This document shows, in pieces, positions 1-16,128 of a stretch of DNA of 64,000 nt. The position numbers were made by a program, and so were the translations under genes. The notes beneath the pieces are model-generated. The model ran no database searches, was not told the DNA's origin, and was given only the letters and a program-made list of their open reading frames with translations. Source of the DNA: Enterobacter genomosp. O (lineage in GTDB: Bacteria; Pseudomonadota; Gammaproteobacteria; Enterobacterales; Enterobacteriaceae); the NCBI RefSeq assembly GCF_001022965.1, contig NZ_LECZ01000024.1, forward strand, positions 372,001 to 436,000, given 5' to 3'. Every line of letters starts with the position of its first letter. Position 1 is the first letter of the stretch.

Positions 1-6238
<6,238 letters not shown>

Positions 6239-6257
6239 CCAGAGTGCGGTCTGCTTT

Positions 6258-6321
6258 GCCGGGTGGCGCTGTCGCTTACCCGGCCTACGTTTCGGATGTC
6301 TTGCTGGCCGGGTAAACCGGC
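6258..6321. repeat. REP-type palindromic element after ygjK
   Basis: The sequence GCCGGGTGGCGCT...CGCTTACCCGGCCTAC, followed by a second partial unit (GGCCGGGTAAACCGGC), fills the space between the convergent ygjK and DUF1176 genes. The same core recurs at 33083, 36127 and 50547. It is a typical extragenic REP/BIME element that could form a hairpin in the 3' ends of both transcripts. Confidence 0.8.
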
Positions 6322-6327
6322 AAAAAG

Positions 6328-7371
6328 CTAGCGCGTGATCCACAGCGTCGGCCAGGCATCTGGCCCGTTCCAGCTATCACAGCTGGGCTCTTCGGCATAA
6401 CGCACCAGGCGGAAGCGCTGACCGTCAAAGCGCCAGCGCGTCTGGATCCCGCAATCCCCCATACCGCGCCCGAGCGCGAGCGTGGTCAGCTCGCGCGTTT
6501 TCTCATCGAAGCTGGCGTTCATTAACTCCATTTCGCTGCTGTCGCTTGACGGCGTAAACGGCAGCCGCAGCCTGACGCTGCGCGCAGAGAAGGGTTTCTT
6601 ACGTGATACCAGCCACGCCAGATCGACCGTGTTATAGGCCCCCGCCTCGCAGCTGACGATCAACAGCGCTTTGTCATCGGTTAACGCGGTAACGCGCACT
6701 TCCCGGCGGTTAGGATCCAGCGAGCACTGGCTGCTGTTCATCCGTCCGGTACCATAGTCCAGCAGGTCGTTCAGTTCGGCGTGGGAAAGCGGCGTTGGGG
6801 TGGGGTTCACGACAGCCACTTTTTTCAGGGCGGGTGCGGGCGGCACGCTTAATGGCGGATCGTCACCCTTTTTAATCCATGCGGTTTCGCTGCCGACGCG
6901 TTTTTGCTGAGCATCAATGAACAGCAGCGCCGCTTTCAGACCGCTCAGGGAAATAACCTGCTTGCCGTCGCGCAGGGTCAGGGCTTTCCCTTCCTGGATG
7001 TTTTTCAGAAAAGCGGTAATGGTGGCCGCATCGTCCGTTTTAAGATGCCAGGGCGTGAGCTGCCAGTGCTGTCTGTCCAGCTTCAGAGGGGAGTTATCCA
7101 GCAGCAGCCGGGGGACTATCTCTGGCTCTTTGACGGAGGGCGTTTCAAGTCCGCCGAGGTCGATACGCAGCGTGGCATCCGTTTTCGCCCCGGCGCTTCG
7201 GGTAAGCGTCATGACCAGACCGCGGTGCTCGCCCGTGTTGCGCGCAAGGCAAAAGTTCTGGTTATTGCAGGTCACCTGCCAGTCAGAGAAGGCTTGCTGC
7301 GCGGGCGCAGCCCGCACCTGCGGCGCGAGAAGCACGCAAAACAGGGAAAATAAAAAGACGCTGTAGCGCAT
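6328..7371 (-). CDS. DUF1176-family exported protein
   Basis: A 347-residue protein with a signal peptide (hydrophobic run ending QVRA|APAQQ). It opens with the DUF1176 pattern FSDWQVTCNNQNFCLARN and has paired cysteines across the protein (QVTCNNQNFC, SSQCSL, IVSCEAG, MGDCGIQ, EPSCDSW), consistent with disulfides in the periplasm. The ATG at 7371 is preferred over an in-frame GTG at 7380; neither has a strong ribosome-binding site. The family has no established function. The gene is convergent with ygjK and lies in tandem after nudK. It is not at this position in E. coli K-12, so it may mark the join between the ebg-ygj block and the nudK-aegA block. Confidence 0.8.
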   Translation of the reverse strand: MRYSVFLFSLFCVLLAPQVRAAPAQQAFSDWQVTCNNQNFCLARNTGEHRGLVMTLTRSAGAKTDATLRIDLGGLETPSVKEPEIVPRLLLDNSPLKLDRQHWQLTPWHLKTDDAATITAFLKNIQEGKALTLRDGKQVISLSGLKAALLFIDAQQKRVGSETAWIKKGDDPPLSVPPAPALKKVAVVNPTPTPLSHAELNDLLDYGTGRMNSSQCSLDPNRREVRVTALTDDKALLIVSCEAGAYNTVDLAWLVSRKKPFSARSVRLRLPFTPSSDSSEMELMNASFDEKTRELTTLALGRGMGDCGIQTRWRFDGQRFRLVRYAEEPSCDSWNGPDAWPTLWITR

Positions 7372-7472
7372 GAATGACACAATCCCGGAACGAAAACGCT
7401 TAACTGGGCAGTATCTTCGTGTTACCGCCGGGGTTGCTCAATCGGATTTATCAGATATACCCGAAAAACACG

Positions 7473-8066
7473 CTATATCCGTTCGACAGCGCTATTCATC
7501 AACCCGGTCGTCTGTAAATACTGCAGTAGTATCACTGCCTTACCATCTTTGATTTCGCCTGAACGCATCATCTCCAGCGCCCGGGAAAAGGGAAGCTCCA
7601 GCACTTCAATATCTTCATCCTCTACGCCACCGCCCCGGTGGGTGCGCTGCGCGTCGCTGTATTCCGCAATGAAGAAATGAACGATTTCCGTCACGCCGCC
7701 GGGCGACATAAACAGCTCGAAGACCTTTTTGACCTCGCCCACTTCGAAGCCGGTTTCTTCGACGGCCTCTTTGCGGATGCAAACTTCCGGCTCATCGTCA
7801 TCGAGCAGGCCCGCGCAGGTTTCAATCAGACGTCCGTCAGGGTTGCCATTAACCCATGTCGCCACCCTGAACTGACGGATCAGCACCACGCTCTGCTTTT
7901 CACGGTTATAGAGCAAAATGGTTGCCCCGTTGCCGCGGTCGTAGACCTCGCGTTTGTGGCGGATCACTTCACCGTTATTACGCGTAAGATCGTAGGTGAT
8001 GTTACGCAGGACAAAGTAGTTTTCAGAGAGAATTTTGTCTTTGATAACGTCAATTTTCAGGGTCAT
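7473..8066 (-). CDS. nudK: GDP-mannose pyrophosphatase NudK
   Basis: A 197-residue Nudix hydrolase, a near match to E. coli NudK (191) over its length. The Nudix box is visible as [20 protein letters not shown] followed by G, with the REAxEE-type catalytic helix intact (here RKEAVEE). The enzyme splits GDP-mannose to GMP and mannose-1-phosphate. The motif [13 protein letters not shown] just before the box is typical of the ADP-ribose/GDP-mannose subgroup. The C-terminus is about six residues longer than in E. coli. A GGAG site lies five bases before the ATG at 8066. Confidence 0.93.
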   Translation of the reverse strand: MTLKIDVIKDKILSENYFVLRNITYDLTRNNGEVIRHKREVYDRGNGATILLYNREKQSVVLIRQFRVATWVNGNPDGRLIETCAGLLDDDEPEVCIRKEAVEETGFEVGEVKKVFELFMSPGGVTEIVHFFIAEYSDAQRTHRGGGVEDEDIEVLELPFSRALEMMRSGEIKDGKAVILLQYLQTTGLMNSAVERI

Positions 8067-8132
8067 ACGGGCTCCACAACATAATGAGTCGCCCTATACT
8101 ACGCCGTGAATCCCGCTTTGTCGCCCGCCGGT

Positions 8133-10109
8133 TTAATGGTGTTCTGGCGCACTGACTCCCAGCCAGTCGAGTATCCCCTGCGCCGCATGCCGCCCTTCCG
8201 CCATGGCGGTTACCACCAGATCCGCACCGCGTACCGCATCACCCCCGGCGAAGATTTGCGGGTTGGTCGTCTGGTAACGGTAGCGGCTCTCAACCGAGGC
8301 AATAATCCGCCCGCGCTCGTCCGTTTTAACGCCCTGCGCCTGCAGCCACGACATCGCGTGCGGGTTAAAACCAAACGCCATAATGACCGCATCAGCGGCC
8401 ATCACAAACTCGCTCCCCGCCACCGGAACGGGACGCCGCCGCCCCTGCGCATCCGGCTCACCGAGCTCGGTACGCAGCATCCGGATACCGTTGACCTTTC
8501 CGTCAGGATCCAGCGTCAGCTCGACCGGCTGGACGTTAAATTCAAACGCCGCGCCCTCTTCTCTGGCGTTCTTCACCTCTTTCTTCGACCCCGGCATATT
8601 GGCCTCATCCCGACGATAGGCGCAGGTGACGTTCGCCGCGCCGTGGCGTAACGCGGTGCGGACGCAGTCCATCGCGGTATCGCCCCCGCCCAGCACCACC
8701 ACGTTTAAGCCACGGGTGTCGATGAACGGTTCGCTGGCCGACTCCTCCAGCCCCATAACATGCCGCGTATTGCCCACCAGGAAAGGCAGCGCGTCGTAAA
8801 CCCCTGGCGCGTCTTCGTGCGGGATACCCGCCTTCATCGAGCGATAGGTGCCCACGCCAATAAACAGGGCGTCGTACTCGTTCTTTAACTGTGACATCGA
8901 CACGTCCTGCCCCACCTCGCAGTTCAGCTCAAAGCGGATCCCCATCGCGGTGAATATCTCTCTGCGCCGCGCGAGCAGCGATTTGTCCAGCTTGAACGCC
9001 GGGATGCCAAAGGTCAGCAACCCGCCGATTTCCGGGTGCCGATCGTAGACCGTCACGCTCACGCCGCTGCGCGCCAGCACGTCGGCGCACGCCAGCCCGG
9101 CAGGCCCCGCGCCGACAATCGCGACACGCTTACCTGACGGCGTGATGGTGGACATGTCCGGGCGCCAGCCCATCGCCAGCGCCCGTTCGGCGATATAGCG
9201 CTCGATGTTACCGATGGTCACGGATCCCGCCTCGTCACGGATTGTGCAGGCCCCTTCGCATAAACGGTCCTGCGGACAGACGCGGCCGGTAATTTCAGGT
9301 AAACAGTTAGTCTGATGAGAAAGCTCGACCGCGCCGGCAATGTCCCCCGCGCTGAGGCGCTCAATCCACTGCGGGATGTGGTTATGCAGCGGGCAGGTCC
9401 ATTCGCAAATGCTGTGCTCGCCGCACGTCAGGCAGCGCGACGCCTCGCGGGCGGCCTGCTCGGCCCGAAACGGCAGGTAGATTTCGTTAAAATGGCCCAC
9501 GCGCTCTGCGCCAGCCAGCTTGTCGGGCTCGCCGCGTGGCGGGGTTGTTTGCATCTGCTGCAGCTTAGTGCGCGGGACGTCCACTCTGACGGCCTCCGCA
9601 TGCCAGGGCCGCGCCTCCAGGCTGGCAGCGCGCTGTCGGCGCGATTTCGCCAGATTATCCAGGAGAGCGGGCGTCGCCAGGGAGAGGACGTCTGCCGGGC
9701 AGTTTTCGATACAGGCCGGGCCGTTTGGTCGCGTCTGGCAGAGATCGCATTTGTTCGCCGAGGCCTTCACGCCGCCGCTGCCGAGCGGGGTGACGATAAT
9801 TTCCATCGTGCCAAACGGGCAGGCCACCGCGCAGGCCTTACAGCCGATGCATTTTTGTTGATTCACCTGTACGCTGTCATCGCATTTACTGATGGCGCCG
9901 TTCGGGCAGCTTTGCGCGCAGGGCGCGTTTTCGCAGTGATGGCAGGTGACGGGGCTTCGCTTCTCGCCGGCTCGCAGGACCGTAATACGGGGATGAAAAT
10001 GGCGCTCGCTCAGGACGTGCTGCTCACCGTTGTGCGCCATCACGCAGGCCACTTCGCAGGCGCGACACCCAATGCATTGCTGGCTGTCAGCCATAATAAA
10101 ACGATTCAT
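8133..10109 (-). CDS. aegA: AegA: iron-sulfur oxidoreductase fused to a GltD-like FAD/NAD(P) domain
   Basis: A 658-residue fusion protein, as in E. coli (659). The N-terminal part is a ferredoxin-like electron-transfer module with four cysteine clusters: CIGCRACEVAC, CHHCENAPCAQSCP, CIGCKACAVACP and CDLCQTRPNGPACIENCP. The C-terminal two thirds resemble the glutamate synthase small subunit, with CEWTCPLHNHIPQW cysteines, the FAD motif GAGPAGLACADVL and the NAD(P) motif GGGDTAMDC. In E. coli AegA has been linked to anaerobic urate/formate-dependent metabolism. The start at 10109 is chosen because the protein then begins MNRFIMADSQQC as in E. coli. The gene is divergent from narQ. Confidence 0.93.
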   Translation of the reverse strand: MNRFIMADSQQCIGCRACEVACVMAHNGEQHVLSERHFHPRITVLRAGEKRSPVTCHHCENAPCAQSCPNGAISKCDDSVQVNQQKCIGCKACAVACPFGTMEIIVTPLGSGGVKASANKCDLCQTRPNGPACIENCPADVLSLATPALLDNLAKSRRQRAASLEARPWHAEAVRVDVPRTKLQQMQTTPPRGEPDKLAGAERVGHFNEIYLPFRAEQAAREASRCLTCGEHSICEWTCPLHNHIPQWIERLSAGDIAGAVELSHQTNCLPEITGRVCPQDRLCEGACTIRDEAGSVTIGNIERYIAERALAMGWRPDMSTITPSGKRVAIVGAGPAGLACADVLARSGVSVTVYDRHPEIGGLLTFGIPAFKLDKSLLARRREIFTAMGIRFELNCEVGQDVSMSQLKNEYDALFIGVGTYRSMKAGIPHEDAPGVYDALPFLVGNTRHVMGLEESASEPFIDTRGLNVVVLGGGDTAMDCVRTALRHGAANVTCAYRRDEANMPGSKKEVKNAREEGAAFEFNVQPVELTLDPDGKVNGIRMLRTELGEPDAQGRRRPVPVAGSEFVMAADAVIMAFGFNPHAMSWLQAQGVKTDERGRIIASVESRYRYQTTNPQIFAGGDAVRGADLVVTAMAEGRHAAQGILDWLGVSAPEHH

Positions 10110-10261
10110 ATCCACACCTGTTTTTGGTTCAATAACCTTATTCTTTGTATGAATATGGTATTTACGCATCACGGCGCGATCGGGCAATGTTCAAATGCCC
10201 AGGATGCCCAATTATTTCCAGTGAACCTGTGGCAGATCAATTTTATTCAGAGAGCCGTTCT

Positions 10262-11956
10262 GTGACCGTTAAACGACCCGTTTCCGGAAGCCTTGCCTGG
10301 GCTTTCTTTTCGATCATCGTCTTATCCGTGCTGACCAGCACCGTCGCGCTGCTGACGCTTGCCAGCAGCCAGCGTGACGCCGAAGCCATTAACATCGCGG
10401 GCTCACTGCGCATGCAGAGCTATCGCCTGGGCTACGAGATGCAGCGCAACAGCCCTTCCCTTGCCGCGCATCGCGAGAACTGGCAACAGACGCTGAGCGC
10501 GCCTGCCCTGCAGAAGCTGAACCGCTGGTACGTTCCGGACAACGTGAAAGCACGCTATCAGCAGCTGCACGTGGCCTGGCTGGAGATGGACACGCGCATC
10601 GCCCGCGGCGACAGCGCGTGGTATCAAGGCCACATTGGGGATTTTGTCGGCCGCATTGATGCCTTCGTGCTTGCCCTGCAGCACTACACCGAACATAAAA
10701 TTCAGACGGTCACCCTGCTCTCGCTGGCGGGCGCGCTTGGGATCCTGCTGCTGACGCTGTTTACCCTGCGGCGCATCCGTCGCCAGGTGGTATTGCCGCT
10801 GAACAATCTGGTGGCGGCCAGCGAGCGAATTGAGCGAGGCGAGTTTGCGACCCCTGCGCCGGATACCGCCCTGCCGAACGAGCTGGGCCAGCTCTCGCGC
10901 GCCTTTAACCACATGTCCGCCGAGTTAGCCACGCTCTACCACTCGCTTGAAGCCTCTGTTGCGGAAAAGACGCGGCATTTGCATGACGCCCACCAGCAGC
11001 TCGACATGCTGTTCAAATGCTCTCAGGCGCTGAATACCGGCCAGATAGACAGCCACTGCTTCCGGCATATCCTGCAAATTGTCCATGACTATACGCAGAT
11101 GAGTTATCTGGAGCTGCGCACCAGCGACGACTGGCGGGTGTGTGAAGGGACGGAGTCACGCGGCCTCCCGCTGCAAAATCTGCCGGTATTGATGCAGGAT
11201 ACCCTTTACGGCGAGCTGCGCTGGCAAAGCGAGACGGACAGCGTTCCCCTCCCGCTGATGCGAAGCGTGGCAACCATGCTCGGGCGCGGGCTGTACTTTA
11301 ACCAGGCACAGAAGCATTACCAGCAGCTGCTGCTAATGGAAGAACGCGCCACCATCGCTCGCGAGCTGCATGATTCGCTGGCGCAGGTGCTGTCGTATCT
11401 GCGCATTCAGCTTGCCCTGCTTAAGCGCGCCGTGCCGGAGGAAAACGCCCCGGCGCAGACCATCATCACCGACTTCTCCCGCGAGCTTAACAACGCCTGG
11501 CAACAGCTGCGCGAGCTGCTCACCACCTTCCGCCTCACGCTGAACCACGCGAATTTACCCGCGGCGCTGCAGGAGTCCCTCGACGCACTGCAGAGCCAGA
11601 CGCAGGCTAAGCTGCATCTCGACTGCCGCCTCTCCTCGCTGGCGCTCGACGCGCAAAAGCAGGTGCATCTTTTACAGATCGTACGTGAGGCCGTGCTGAA
11701 TGCCATTAAGCACGCGCAGGCCACTGAGATTGCAGTGAGCTGCGTAACGGCAGCAGACGGTACGCACTGCGTAAGCATTCGTGACAACGGCATCGGGATT
11801 GGCGAGGCCAGCGAGCCGCCGGGGCATTACGGCCTGAACATTATGCGTGAACGCGCGCAACGGCTTGGGGGAGCGCTGCATTTTTCACAGCCGCAAAACG
11901 GCGGCACGCTGGTCAGCGTCACATTCCCCGTACCTGAGGCACCCGCGGGTAAATAA
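10262..11956 (+). CDS. narQ: Nitrate/nitrite sensor histidine kinase NarQ
   Basis: A 564-residue membrane sensor kinase (E. coli 566). The start is a GTG at 10262; the frame runs further upstream but conserved sequence begins at TVKRPVSGSLAW. The parts in order are transmembrane helix 1, a periplasmic domain with the ligand-binding P-box (GSLRMQSYRLGYEM), transmembrane helix 2, a HAMP linker (RRIRRQVVLPLNNLV), a cysteine-containing central region, the HisKA_3 helix with phosphorylated His (RATIARELHDSLAQ) and the HATPase domain (REAVLNAIKHAQA, DNGIGIG). NarQ senses nitrate and nitrite and phosphorylates NarL and NarP. It is divergent from aegA, as in E. coli. Confidence 0.95.
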   Translation: MTVKRPVSGSLAWAFFSIIVLSVLTSTVALLTLASSQRDAEAINIAGSLRMQSYRLGYEMQRNSPSLAAHRENWQQTLSAPALQKLNRWYVPDNVKARYQQLHVAWLEMDTRIARGDSAWYQGHIGDFVGRIDAFVLALQHYTEHKIQTVTLLSLAGALGILLLTLFTLRRIRRQVVLPLNNLVAASERIERGEFATPAPDTALPNELGQLSRAFNHMSAELATLYHSLEASVAEKTRHLHDAHQQLDMLFKCSQALNTGQIDSHCFRHILQIVHDYTQMSYLELRTSDDWRVCEGTESRGLPLQNLPVLMQDTLYGELRWQSETDSVPLPLMRSVATMLGRGLYFNQAQKHYQQLLLMEERATIARELHDSLAQVLSYLRIQLALLKRAVPEENAPAQTIITDFSRELNNAWQQLRELLTTFRLTLNHANLPAALQESLDALQSQTQAKLHLDCRLSSLALDAQKQVHLLQIVREAVLNAIKHAQATEIAVSCVTAADGTHCVSIRDNGIGIGEASEPPGHYGLNIMRERAQRLGGALHFSQPQNGGTLVSVTFPVPEAPAGK

Positions 11957-11978
11957 CGGTAAAGGAGGAAGCGCAGGG

Positions 11979-12027
<49 letters not shown>

Positions 12028-12098
12028 CTGGGCCTTACCGCTAAAGTTATGCGGGCAATAAACAATAATGACGTGCAGCAAAACGAGGTCACTTTTTC

Positions 12099-15000
12099 AT
12101 GGCGAATTTTTTTATCGATCGCCCCATTTTTGCCTGGGTGCTTGCCATCCTGTTGTGCCTGACAGGCGTCCTGGCGATTACGTCACTTCCCGTTGAGCAA
12201 TACCCCGATCTGGCACCGCCGAACGTGCGCGTCACCGCAAACTACCCCGGCGCTTCCGCACAAACGCTGGAAAACACCGTGACGCAGGTTATCGAGCAGA
12301 ACATGACGGGTCTGGATAACCTGATGTACATGTCCTCGCAGAGTAGCGCCACGGGCCAGGCGACGGTGACCCTGAGCTTCAAGGCGGGCACCGACCCGGA
12401 CGAAGCGGTGCAGCAGGTACAAAACCAGCTGCAGTCGGCCATGCGCAAGCTGCCCCAGGCGGTACAGAACCAGGGTGTGACCGTGCGTAAAACCGGTGAT
12501 ACCAATATTTTGACCATCGCGTTTGTCTCGACAGATGGCTCGATGGATAAACAGGACATTGCGGACTACGTCGCCAGTAATATTCAGGATCCCATCAGCC
12601 GTATTAACGGCGTGGGGGATATCGACGCTTACGGCTCACAGTACTCAATGCGCATCTGGCTCGATCCCAACAAGCTCAACAGCGTCCAGATGACGGCAAC
12701 AGACGTAACGGATGCCATCAAGGCCCAGAACGCCCAGATTGCCGTAGGGCAGCTGGGGGGAACGCCGTCCGTCGATAAGCAGGCCCTGAATGCCACCATC
12801 AATTCACAATCGCTGCTGCAGACGCCGGACCAGTTCCGCAACATCACCCTGCGCGTGAATCAGGACGGGTCGGAAGTGCGCCTGGGCGATGTCGCCACGG
12901 TGGAAATGGGTGCAGAGAAATACGACTATCTGAGCCGCTTTAACGGCAATCAGGCCTCCGGTCTGGGGGTTAAGCTGGCCTCCGGCGCGAACGAAATGGC
13001 CACGGCGAAACTGGTGCTGGACCGTCTGGACGAGCTGTCGCAGTATTTCCCGCACGGGCTGGAGTACAAAGTCGCCTATGAAACCACCTCCTTCGTTAAA
13101 GCATCGATTGAGGATGTGGTAAAGACCCTGCTGGAAGCCATTGCGCTGGTGTTCCTGGTCATGTACCTGTTCCTGCAAAACTTCCGCGCAACGCTGATCC
13201 CAACCATTGCCGTCCCGGTGGTGCTGCTGGGGACCTTTGCGGTGCTGTACGCGTTCGGATACAGCATTAATACCCTGACGATGTTTGCGATGGTGCTGGC
13301 GATTGGCCTTCTGGTGGATGATGCCATCGTGGTGGTCGAAAACGTCGAGCGCATCATGAGCGAAGAGGGCCTTTCCCCGCGCCAGGCGACGCGCAAATCC
13401 ATGGGGCAAATTCAGGGGGCGCTAGTCGGTATTGCGATGGTGCTGTCGGCCGTCTTTATCCCGATGGCCTTCTTTGGCGGCACAACAGGGGCGATTTACC
13501 GTCAGTTCTCCATCACGATCGTCTCGGCAATGGTGCTCTCCGTGCTGGTGGCGCTGATCCTCACTCCCGCACTCTGCGCCACCATTCTGAAACCGCTGCA
13601 CAAAGGCGAGCAACACGGCCAGAAAGGGTTCTTCGGCTGGTTTAACCGGATGTTTAACCGCAATGCCGCGCGGTATGAATCTGCCGTCGGCGGCGTGCTG
13701 CACCGCAGCCTGCGCTGGATGATGGTTTACGTTGTGCTGCTGGGCGGCATGGTCTGGCTGTTTATGCATCTGCCCACCTCGTTCCTGCCGATGGAGGACC
13801 GGGGAATGTTCACAACCTCGGTGCAGCTCCCGAGCGGCGCAACGCAGCAGCAGACGCTGAAAGTGGTGCAGAAGGTGGAGCAGTACTTCTTCACCAAAGA
13901 GAAAGATAACGTTGTTTCCGTCTTCTCCACCGTCGGCTCCGGCCCGGGCGGCAACGGGCAGAACGTCGCACGCATGTTCGTCCGCCTGAAGGACTGGGAC
14001 GAGCGCGACACGAAAACGGGAACATCGTTTGCCATCATTGAGCGCGCGACGAAAGCCTTTGCGCATATCAAAGAAGCGCGCGTCTTTGCCAGCAGCCCGC
14101 CGGCAATAAGCGGTCTGGGCAGTTCTGCCGGCTTTGATATGGAGCTGCAGGATCACGCCGGTGCGGGCCATACGGCGCTAATGGCGGCGCGCGACAAGCT
14201 GTTAGATCTGGCGGGTAAAGATGCCGGGCTGACGCGCGTTCGCCACAACGGTCTGGATGACAGCCCGCAGCTGCAGGTGGATATCGATCAGCGTAAGGCG
14301 CAGGCGCTGGGCGTGTCGATCAACGATATCAATGACACCCTGCAAACCGCGTGGGGCTCGAGCTATGTGAATGACTTTATGGATCGCGGTCGCGTGAAAA
14401 AAGTGTATGTACAGTCCGCCGCGCCGTTCCGCATGCTGCCGGATGATATTAACCGCTGGTTTGTCAGGAATAATGTCGGCGGCATGGTGCCCTTCTCCGC
14501 CTTTGCCAACTCGCACTGGGAGAGCGGTTCGCCGCGTCTGGAGCGCTATAACGGCTATTCCGCGGTTGAAATCGTTGGTGAAGCCGCTCCGGGCGTCAGT
14601 ACCGGTACCGCCATGGACACCATGGAAAAACTGGTGCAGCAGCTGCCCGCCGGTTTTGGCCTGGAGTGGACGGCCATGTCTTACCAGGAGCGTCTCTCCG
14701 GAGCGCAGGCTCCCGCGCTTTACGCGCTCTCGCTGCTGGTAGTCTTCCTCTGCCTTGCCGCACTGTATGAAAGCTGGTCAGTCCCGTTCTCGGTCATGCT
14801 GGTCGTGCCCCTTGGCGTCATCGGTGCACTGCTCGCGACCTGGATGCGCGGTCTGGAGAACGATGTCTACTTCCAGGTCGGGCTGCTCACGGTGATTGGG
14901 CTGTCGGCGAAAAACGCCATTCTGATCGTTGAGTTTGCCAACGAGATGAATGCCAAAGGCCACGAGCTGATGGCCGCCACGCTGCACGCCTGCCGTCAGC

Positions 15001-15212
15001 GCTTACGCCCGATCCTGATGACGTCGCTGGCGTTCGTTTTCGGCGTGCTGCCGATGGCAACCAGCACCGGCGCAGGCTCCAGCAGCCAGCATGCTGTAGG
15101 GACCGGGGTCATGGGCGGCATGATTTCCGCCACTATCCTTGCCATTTATTTCGTTCCGCTGTTCTTTGTGCTGGTGCGTCGCCGCTTCCCGCTAAAGGAA
15201 CGCACGGAGTAA
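12099..15212 (+). CDS. acrD: RND multidrug efflux pump inner-membrane subunit AcrD
   Basis: A 1037-residue RND transporter, exactly the length of E. coli AcrD. It starts [17 protein letters not shown] and has 12 transmembrane helices and two large periplasmic loops. The proton-relay motif [18 protein letters not shown] is in TM4, with both aspartates, and the matching lysine segment is in TM10 ([14 protein letters not shown]). AcrD forms a tripartite pump with AcrA and TolC and exports aminoglycosides and other hydrophilic or amphiphilic drugs. No membrane-fusion gene is adjacent, so it must borrow AcrA. A strong terminator follows. Confidence 0.96.
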   Translation: MANFFIDRPIFAWVLAILLCLTGVLAITSLPVEQYPDLAPPNVRVTANYPGASAQTLENTVTQVIEQNMTGLDNLMYMSSQSSATGQATVTLSFKAGTDPDEAVQQVQNQLQSAMRKLPQAVQNQGVTVRKTGDTNILTIAFVSTDGSMDKQDIADYVASNIQDPISRINGVGDIDAYGSQYSMRIWLDPNKLNSVQMTATDVTDAIKAQNAQIAVGQLGGTPSVDKQALNATINSQSLLQTPDQFRNITLRVNQDGSEVRLGDVATVEMGAEKYDYLSRFNGNQASGLGVKLASGANEMATAKLVLDRLDELSQYFPHGLEYKVAYETTSFVKASIEDVVKTLLEAIALVFLVMYLFLQNFRATLIPTIAVPVVLLGTFAVLYAFGYSINTLTMFAMVLAIGLLVDDAIVVVENVERIMSEEGLSPRQATRKSMGQIQGALVGIAMVLSAVFIPMAFFGGTTGAIYRQFSITIVSAMVLSVLVALILTPALCATILKPLHKGEQHGQKGFFGWFNRMFNRNAARYESAVGGVLHRSLRWMMVYVVLLGGMVWLFMHLPTSFLPMEDRGMFTTSVQLPSGATQQQTLKVVQKVEQYFFTKEKDNVVSVFSTVGSGPGGNGQNVARMFVRLKDWDERDTKTGTSFAIIERATKAFAHIKEARVFASSPPAISGLGSSAGFDMELQDHAGAGHTALMAARDKLLDLAGKDAGLTRVRHNGLDDSPQLQVDIDQRKAQALGVSINDINDTLQTAWGSSYVNDFMDRGRVKKVYVQSAAPFRMLPDDINRWFVRNNVGGMVPFSAFANSHWESGSPRLERYNGYSAVEIVGEAAPGVSTGTAMDTMEKLVQQLPAGFGLEWTAMSYQERLSGAQAPALYALSLLVVFLCLAALYESWSVPFSVMLVVPLGVIGALLATWMRGLENDVYFQVGLLTVIGLSAKNAILIVEFANEMNAKGHELMAATLHACRQRLRPILMTSLAFVFGVLPMATSTGAGSSSQHAVGTGVMGGMISATILAIYFVPLFFVLVRRRFPLKERTE

Positions 15213-15223
15213 GTGATTGAAAT

Positions 15224-15256
15224 AAAAAAAGGCGGCTTTATCGGCCGCCTTTTTAT
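15224..15256 (+). terminator. Intrinsic terminator of acrD
   Basis: GGCGGC (15231-15236) pairs with GCCGCC (15244-15249) and is followed by a T run; an A run precedes the stem, so it can also end transcription from the other side. It starts about 12 bases after the acrD stop. Confidence 0.9.
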
Positions 15257-15321
15257 TGTGTGATTAATTCACACTATGATTATTTTACTTATTTTAGTGC
15301 TCTTGCAATTCTTACTGAATG

Positions 15322-15381
15322 TCATTTACGAAGCATGCCTTCGATAAAATCTTTCCAGTTCCCCAGTTCACGTTCAATCAT
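15322..15381 (-). CDS. ypfM: Small protein YpfM (19 residues)
   Basis: On the minus strand, an ATG at 15381 opens a 19-codon frame, MIERELGNWKDFIEGMLRK, ending in TGA at 15322-15324. As I recall it, this is identical to the E. coli small protein YpfM, which lies at the same place between acrD and yffB. A GAGAGGG ribosome-binding site lies about five bases before the ATG. The peptide is amphipathic with a short charged helix and has no known function. Conservation of the reading frame in otherwise noncoding DNA supports it as a real gene. Confidence 0.88.
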   Translation of the reverse strand: MIERELGNWKDFIEGMLRK

Positions 15382-15768
15382 AATACCCTCTCTTATTATT
15401 ATGCGCATTCTACAAAAACGGACCATCATTGTGAAGACTATTTAACCAATTGCTGTGATTGTACCCCATGTCCTACGGGGATTTATGATAAATATGAACG
15501 GATAGCCCTCAATTTTTTGTGACGGCCAGCAATATTTTGAAATAACCCTGCGAGCAGATGAGTTTTATTTTATTGGCTGAGTTTATTAGCATTTTAAAGT
15601 TTATGGACATCTATGCTTAAAGGATGAAAGAATATTCAGCGTACAGTTGTGAGTTGAATTAAGAAGAAGTGTAAATCCAGACGATTCCTGAATGTGTTAT
15701 ATTCCGCTTAAGGATATATCTTCGAATTTACTGAACATTTAATCATCATTAGGTCAAAAGGATTCACC
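15382..15768. other. AT-rich intergenic region before yffB
   Basis: About 390 bases with no credible gene. It should hold the promoters of ypfM (leftward) and yffB (rightward). AAGGA lies eight bases before the yffB ATG. I see no clear operator or structured RNA. Confidence 0.6.
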
Positions 15769-16125
15769 ATGGTTGTGATGTACGGCATTAAAAATTGCGA
15801 CACCATCAAAAAAGCCCGCCGCTGGCTGGAAGCAAACAACGTAGAGTACCGTTTCCACGATTACCGAGCCGATGGGCTTGATGCAGAATTTCTGCATAAC
15901 GCGATCGGCGAACTGGGGTGGGAAGCACTGCTGAACACGCGCGGCACCACCTGGCGTAAACTGGACGAAGCGCTGCGCGCCAGCATCAAAGATGCCGACA
16001 GCGCGGCAAAACTGATGCTGGAAATGCCGGCAATCATCAAACGCCCATTGCTCTGCGCGCCAGGGCAGCCTATGCTGCTGGGTTTCAGTGAAACCCTTTA
16101 TTCAGACTTTTTCGTTGAGGTGTAG
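15769..16125 (+). CDS. yffB: ArsC-like thioredoxin-fold protein YffB
   Basis: A 118-residue member of the Spx/ArsC/YffB family, exactly the E. coli length. It begins with a thioredoxin-like strand and a single cysteine ([13 protein letters not shown]). The C-terminus keeps the family segment [10 protein letters not shown], in which the arginine corresponds to the ArsC catalytic arginine. E. coli YffB binds glutathione in vitro but has no settled role. It ends three bases before dapE and supplies the dapE ribosome-binding site (GAGGTG), so the two genes are coupled. Confidence 0.92.
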   Translation: MVVMYGIKNCDTIKKARRWLEANNVEYRFHDYRADGLDAEFLHNAIGELGWEALLNTRGTTWRKLDEALRASIKDADSAAKLMLEMPAIIKRPLLCAPGQPMLLGFSETLYSDFFVEV

Positions 16126-16128
16126 TCT

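Noticed and set aside
10110-10261. FNR or NarL/NarP site between aegA and narQ
   Set aside because: Anaerobic control would be expected, but I found no arrangement close enough to TTGAT-N4-ATCAA or a 7-2-7 heptamer pair.
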